This document shows, one piece after another, positions 60,152 to 64,000 of a stretch of DNA of 64,000 nucleotides. Position 1 is the stretch's first letter, and each line of letters opens with the position of its first letter. The position numbers and the translations under genes were made by a program. The notes beneath the pieces are model-generated. The model ran no database searches. It worked only from the letters and a program-made list of their open reading frames with translations, and had not been told where the DNA came from. Source of the DNA: Chroococcidiopsis sp. TS-821 (lineage in GTDB: Bacteria; Cyanobacteriota; Cyanobacteriia; Cyanobacteriales; Chroococcidiopsidaceae); NCBI RefSeq assembly GCF_002939305.1, contig NZ_MVDI01000009.1, positions 62,001-126,000 on the forward strand, given 5' to 3'.

Positions 60152-61312
60152 ATGCTGCATAGCAGACAAATTTTACAAGGGCGCTATCAACTGCAAGGAA
60201 AACTCAAAGATTCGCTACTCAAGCAAACTTGGCTAGCAGTCGATCTGGCGACACGACCAACAACGCTTGTCGTTATTAAACTACTAACTTTCACAAAAGC
60301 TACACACTGGGAAGAGTTAAAACTCTTTGAACGTCAAGCCCAGGTACTTCAGCAGTTGAATCATCCGCAAATTCCAAGATATCGAGATGAGTTTTGGTTG
60401 GAACCGCAAGCATCTGCTTATGTTCTCGTTCAAGAGTACATTCCTGGTAGATCAGTCGCACATTTACTGCAACAACGTTGGAGTGAAGCACAAATCCGCC
60501 AACTTGCAACACAGGTATTAGATATTTTGGCATACCTCCACGAGTTACATCCGCCAGTCATTCATCGCGATATCAAACCGAGTAATTTAATTTGGGGTGA
60601 TGACAATAAAGTTTATTTAGTTGATTTTGGTGGAGTTCAAGATCAAACTGTATCGCCAGGCGCAACTTTCACAATTATTGGAACTTATGGTTATACACCA
60701 CTAGAACAATTTGGCGGTAAAGCCATTCCTGCGTCGGATTTGTATGCTTTGGGTGCAACTTTAATTCATTTACTTACTGGGATAACGCCCGCAGAATTGC
60801 CGCAACATAACTTACAACTGCAATTTGCAGAATTGGTAAATTGTAGTCCTAGTTTGGTGAGTTGGTTGCAGAAAATGACTGAACCTGCACTAGAAAAACG
60901 ATTTGGTTGTGCGCGTCAAGCGCTAGCTGCTTTAGAATCAGACATTGTGCTTAATGCAACTACTTTAGTAAATAACTCTGGTCAGGGTGGTTTATTTAAT
61001 GCATCGATAACTGTACCCGCAGAAATTCAAGGCTGGAACTGGGGCGCTTTTTTACTTGCACCATTTTGGTTAGTCGCGAATCGCGTGTGGATAGGGCTGT
61101 TGGCGTGGGTTCCGCTATTTGGATTTTGGATGGCGATCGCCCTTGGTGTTAAAGGTAATGAATGGGCGTGGAAAAGTCGCCGTTGGGAAAGTATTGAACA
61201 CTTTCAAAAGTATCAAGAACGCTGGGCGATCGCCGGAATTACAACAGGAATTGCTGTTAACCTTGTCGTTTGGCACTTGGGAATCCTGTTTTTACTTTCA
61301 ACTCTTTTCTAA
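60152..61312 (+). CDS. Ser/Thr protein kinase with C-terminal membrane domain
   Basis: About 386 residues from ATG 60152 (MLHSRQILQGRYQLQGKL); the frame is open to 60035, and ATG 60086 is an alternative. The Hanks-type kinase covers about residues 10-270: VVIKLL with the ATP Lys, the catalytic loop VIHRDIKPSNLIW, DFGGVQ in place of DFG-hydrophobic, and the GTYGYTPLEQFGG activation segment common in cyanobacterial kinases. The C-terminal 90 residues have three membrane helices (WNWGAFLLAPFWLVANRVWI, LAWVPLFGFWMAIALG, TTGIAVNLVVWHLGILFLL) and a cytosolic GNEWAWKSRRW loop, like DUF2628-type domains. The target is unknown. Confidence 0.88.
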   Translation: MLHSRQILQGRYQLQGKLKDSLLKQTWLAVDLATRPTTLVVIKLLTFTKATHWEELKLFERQAQVLQQLNHPQIPRYRDEFWLEPQASAYVLVQEYIPGRSVAHLLQQRWSEAQIRQLATQVLDILAYLHELHPPVIHRDIKPSNLIWGDDNKVYLVDFGGVQDQTVSPGATFTIIGTYGYTPLEQFGGKAIPASDLYALGATLIHLLTGITPAELPQHNLQLQFAELVNCSPSLVSWLQKMTEPALEKRFGCARQALAALESDIVLNATTLVNNSGQGGLFNASITVPAEIQGWNWGAFLLAPFWLVANRVWIGLLAWVPLFGFWMAIALGVKGNEWAWKSRRWESIEHFQKYQERWAIAGITTGIAVNLVVWHLGILFLLSTLF

Positions 61313-61366
61313 AGTGGTAATAGGTAACAGGTAATTGGTGTTTGTTTAATGATGGACAACTTGAGT

Positions 61367-62077
61367 TTAGATTTTTAGTTCAGCTAATCCTAAATACTCG
61401 ATACTTTCGGGGGTAATGTTGAAGCGACACGGTAGTACTTTTAAACCTAATGCGATCGCTGCGCGCAATAGTTGACCGTAAATTGGATCGGCGCTATCTC
61501 CAGGTGCAAACGCGGTACAATCACCGCGATTGATAAAGTACAACATCACTGCATCACTTGCTGGTATTAATGCGGTAAGTTCGCGTAAATGTTTTTGTCC
61601 GCGTGTTGTTTCTGTGTCAGGAAATAACGCGGTTCGCCAGTTTACCCAAGTGGTACTTTTGACTTCGATGTATGTTGTGCGATCGCCCGTCAACACAAAA
61701 TCGACGCGACTTTTGGTGTCTATACCGTAGGGAACTTCAAAGCGAATTTGGTCGTAACTTCCCAATTGAGGAAACAAATTTTGTTCTAGGGCTAACTTGA
61801 CAATCCGATTCGGTAAACTTGTATTCACACCTACCCAAGTAGGCTCATTGTCGTTGACGAGAATCATTTCCCAGGTGTACTTCAGCGATCGCTTTGGATT
61901 GTCGCTATAAGATACCTGTACAGTACTACCAGGTTGACTAATTCCTGTCATTGGTCCAGTATTTGGACAATGCGCTGTAACAACTTCACCAGATTCCAAC
62001 TGAATATCAGCAAAAAACCGCTTGTAGCGTTTCAGCAACACACCAGGATACAACGTTGGATAGCGGTAAAGAATCAT
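61367..62077 (-). CDS. sfsA: SfsA family protein (sugar fermentation stimulation protein)
   Basis: 236 residues. The N-terminus has LLKRYKRFFADIQLESGEVVTAHCPNTGPM, an OB-like fold, and the core has FEVPYGIDTKSRVDFVL followed by YIEVKSTTW, the PD-(D/E)XK nuclease-like site (Asp, Glu and Lys). The C-terminus with RGQKHLRELTALI and ADPIYGQLLRAAI is also diagnostic. The family was named for an E. coli regulator of maltose use, but its structure suggests DNA binding or nuclease activity. Monocistronic here. Confidence 0.93.
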   Translation of the reverse strand: MILYRYPTLYPGVLLKRYKRFFADIQLESGEVVTAHCPNTGPMTGISQPGSTVQVSYSDNPKRSLKYTWEMILVNDNEPTWVGVNTSLPNRIVKLALEQNLFPQLGSYDQIRFEVPYGIDTKSRVDFVLTGDRTTYIEVKSTTWVNWRTALFPDTETTRGQKHLRELTALIPASDAVMLYFINRGDCTAFAPGDSADPIYGQLLRAAIALGLKVLPCRFNITPESIEYLGLAELKI

Positions 62078-62273
62078 TAATTAAACAAGAGCCACGTTAC
62101 TACTGTAATACCATTTCACTAAATGAAAACTACAAATCATTTCTCCTGAAGCTTCCTATTTGTATTAACTTTAAAGTGAAACGGTATAATAGCTAACGCG
62201 ATTTGATTTACTCTCTTTTTTTCCTACCCTATGAAAAGGCTGCACCTGGGTGATTTAACTAATTCCTGAATTT

Positions 62274-62741
62274 CTATGCGATCGCCCGATCTGCTTGTGC
62301 ATCTCTTGCTAAAACTGCCTTTGCTGCTTCGATATCATACGGAAACGGTGGTTTGTGCGGTTGGTAGTCTTTATCAGCTGCAGGATGATGACGCAATACT
62401 GCATTGACTAATACGCAAGGTTCAGGAGATAAATTTATTGCTCCGTGCAATACGCCTGGGGGTATTTTGACTACCGTAGGTTTGCGATCGCTCAAGGGTA
62501 TGTATTGATAACGGCGATTCACTAACACCACTAATACAAAACTTCCTTTGACTACCAATAGTTGGTCAGTTTGTGTTTTATGAACAAAAAGATCGTCAAT
62601 TGTATTTGGTGGAATCTGTACCAGCATTGTTTCGTGACTTGACTGAGGGGTATAAAATTCAGTCATACCCCCTTTTACTGCTGATAGCAGACGAATTTCG
62701 ACACCCCTGACCGAACTCATACCAGCACCCATCGATTTCAA
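62274..62741 (-). CDS. Cupin-fold protein, dTDP-4-dehydrorhamnose 3,5-epimerase-like
   Basis: 155 residues, with a single cupin barrel: MLVQIPPNTIDDLFVHKTQTDQLLVVKGSFVLVVL, then IPPGVLHGAINLSPEPCVLVNAVLRH. The His and Asp positions (VHKTQTDQ, GVLHGAI) resemble the RmlC-like group, but the protein is shorter than classical RmlC and lacks a full catalytic dyad as far as I can see. The start may be any of the first three Mets. No sugar-nucleotide genes flank it, so a rhamnose role is not supported by context. Confidence 0.7.
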   Translation of the reverse strand: MKSMGAGMSSVRGVEIRLLSAVKGGMTEFYTPQSSHETMLVQIPPNTIDDLFVHKTQTDQLLVVKGSFVLVVLVNRRYQYIPLSDRKPTVVKIPPGVLHGAINLSPEPCVLVNAVLRHHPAADKDYQPHKPPFPYDIEAAKAVLARDAQADRAIA

Positions 62742-63042
62742 AACTTCCTTTCAAGTTTATGCCACTTTTTTATAAACAGTTGTTACAAATGAACAAAAGT
62801 GACCAAAGTATGGTATGGAGTGAGATGTCAGAGCACAGGGTTCAAAGAGCAGACTTCTTAATATAACCCTCCTCTATGAACCATAGGTATCTTGCGCAGT
62901 AATTACGAACTACGAATTACAAATTACTTGATATAGTCCTCCTCTAGAACCAAAAGTGACTTGCGACTGCGGCGATTTTATTCGCTAAGCTTTGTCAATT
63001 GGGGTTTAAATTTTCTATTACCCTGACCTCCGACCTCTGCTC
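62742..63042. repeat. Non-coding spacer with an imperfect 36-bp direct repeat
   Basis: ATATAACCCTCCTCTATGAA with its continuation to CTTGCG (62861-62896) and ATATAGTCCTCCTCTAGAAC continuing to CTTGCG (62931-62965) are the same element with several differences. Between them lies TAATTACGAACTACGAATTA followed by CAAATTACT, of the dispersed AATTAC family. No gene is seen. Confidence 0.6.
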
Positions 63043-64000
63043 CTAATTAACTGTCACCGTTAAACTACCAGGCTCGCCGAAGTTACCGTTGAGAATTACA
63101 CCGCGTTTGTTTGCATAGAGGTGACGCAAGATTTTATAAATAGTCTCAACTTGGTCAGTTGCTTGAGCTTTTTCTGCAAGTTCAGCGATGGAAATTGAAC
63201 GACTTTCGTCTTCCAGAATTTGTAAGACACGTTTTTGCAAATCTAAAACCGCAGCAGCCGCTTTTTTGCCAGCTTCGACACCTGGTTGATGGTAAGCATT
63301 GACATTAATAAGAGAACCATACAAACCAACAGCGCGATCGTAAAGCGCAATCAGCGCGCCTACCGTACGTGGATTGACTTGTGGAATTGTGACGGTAATC
63401 GAATCGCGATGGTTATCGTACAAGGCTTGACGCGTTCCCTGGAGGAAACCTGATAGGTAATCACCGGATGTTGCTCCTGGTTCGATTTCAGGTGAAGATC
63501 CTTGGCGGTCTTCTAAAACTTCAATAAAGGTGACAAAGAAATTTGGCACGCCTTCGCGTAACTGCTGTACATAGGCGTGTTGATCGGTCGATCCCTTGTT
63601 ACCGTAAACCGCAATTCCTTGATTGACAACGTTACCATCCAAGTCTTTTTCTTTGCCCAGCGATTCCATGACCAACTGTTGCAAATAGCGGCTAAATAAT
63701 AGTAAGCTGTCTTTGTAAGGTAGGACTACCATGTCTTTTTCACCGCGCCCGTTACCAGCGTAGTACCAACTCAATGCAAGTAGAGCCGCTGGATTGTTTT
63801 TTAGATCGGGGACGCGCGTTGCATCATCCATTTCCTTGGCTCCAGCTAGCATCGCTTGGATATCGATTCCTTGTAGCGCCGCAGGTAGCAAGCCGACAGC
63901 GGACATTTCTGAGGTACGTCCGCCTACCCAGTCGAACATGGGAAAGGTGGCTAGCCATTTTTCAGATTTCGCCAATTGGTCTAGTTTGCTATCGGGAGTG
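63043..64000 (-). CDS. pgi: Glucose-6-phosphate isomerase, C-terminal part, runs off the right edge
   Basis: About 318 codons in frame to the right edge with no stop, so the N-terminal third or more lies outside. The sugar isomerase signature is seen in [39 protein letters not shown] holds a substrate-binding Lys and His, and the C-terminal [20 protein letters not shown] holds the basic residues of the active site. The C-terminus extends about 60 residues past the catalytic part with a winged-helix-like segment, as in many cyanobacterial forms. It interconverts glucose 6-phosphate and fructose 6-phosphate. Confidence 0.95.
   Translation of the reverse strand, partial: TPDSKLDQLAKSEKWLATFPMFDWVGGRTSEMSAVGLLPAALQGIDIQAMLAGAKEMDDATRVPDLKNNPAALLALSWYYAGNGRGEKDMVVLPYKDSLLLFSRYLQQLVMESLGKEKDLDGNVVNQGIAVYGNKGSTDQHAYVQQLREGVPNFFVTFIEVLEDRQGSSPEIEPGATSGDYLSGFLQGTRQALYDNHRDSITVTIPQVNPRTVGALIALYDRAVGLYGSLINVNAYHQPGVEAGKKAAAAVLDLQKRVLQILEDESRSISIAELAEKAQATDQVETIYKILRHLYANKRGVILNGNFGEPGSLTVTVN

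Noticed and set aside
1-64000. Clustered GCGATCGC words as possible replication or uptake signals
   Set aside because: They are spread through genes and spacers alike, as expected of the HIP1 octamer in cyanobacteria, with no local origin-like concentration.

Overview
The window is a piece of a cyanobacterial chromosome. The HIP1 octamer GCGATCGC occurs throughout, inside and between genes. The plastid/cyanobacterial ribosomal protein cS23 (PSRP-3, Ycf65) is present, as are a sucrose synthase, an MHYT-PAS-GGDEF-EAL protein, a large PAS/GAF hybrid kinase and Uma2 genes. Dispersed short repeats (GGTAATTGGTAA / TTACCAATTACC hairpins, CCTCTGCCCC minisatellites) are of the kind seen in large cyanobacterial genomes. 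A Chroococcidiopsis/Gloeocapsopsis-like relative is my guess; the genus cannot be fixed from this sequence.

Layout. 0-7.7 kb: housekeeping and assorted genes (NhaC-type antiporter, cS23, HAD hydrolase, GT1 glycosyltransferase, TPR lipoprotein-like protein, ruvB, hisF, tRNA-Ala(GGC) with a strong promoter). 7.9-12.3 kb: a three-gene same-strand unit of a membrane-anchored M28 peptidase, a small membrane protein and a CrtI/CRTISO-like FAD oxidoreductase. 12.5-36.1 kb: a large accessory block that looks like import and hydrolysis of N-heterocycles or amides. One minus-strand operon carries an Asp/Glu/hydantoin-racemase-fold protein, dihydropyrimidinase/hydantoinase, an amidase, an amidohydrolase and an SsuABC/ThiXYZ-type ABC transporter. 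A second carries a PotA-type ATPase, two permeases, three PotD-type binding proteins, a frameshifted 5-hydroxyisourate hydrolase, a flavin reductase and a second amidase. A fourth PotD-type binding protein and a second amidohydrolase diverge from it. Between the operons lies a GntR/FCD regulator with an IS1-InsA-like zinc ribbon and HTH fused to its C-terminus. The divergent promoter region beside that regulator and the one at potA share an identical 15-nt sequence centred on the palindrome TGTATACA, so the regulator plausibly controls both operons.

36-42 kb: a GPP34 pseudogene, the hybrid histidine kinase and arfB. 42-50 kb: a polyol-type ABC transporter with a mannitol-dehydrogenase-family enzyme on the minus strand, divergent from an SDR dehydrogenase and a SorC-type regulator, which together resemble a sugar-alcohol utilisation locus. 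50-55.5 kb: sucrose synthase followed by a GH65 phosphorylase fused to beta-phosphoglucomutase. 56-64 kb: the c-di-GMP turnover protein, a decayed Uma2 gene, two cupins, a Ser/Thr kinase, sfsA and the C-terminal part of pgi running off the right edge.

Four decayed genes were found by reading across frames: a 5-hydroxyisourate hydrolase (one-base frameshift), a relic of a fifth PotD-type binding protein, an internally deleted GPP34 gene and a Uma2 gene with frame changes. No CRISPR array, complete insertion sequence, prophage or rRNA was seen.
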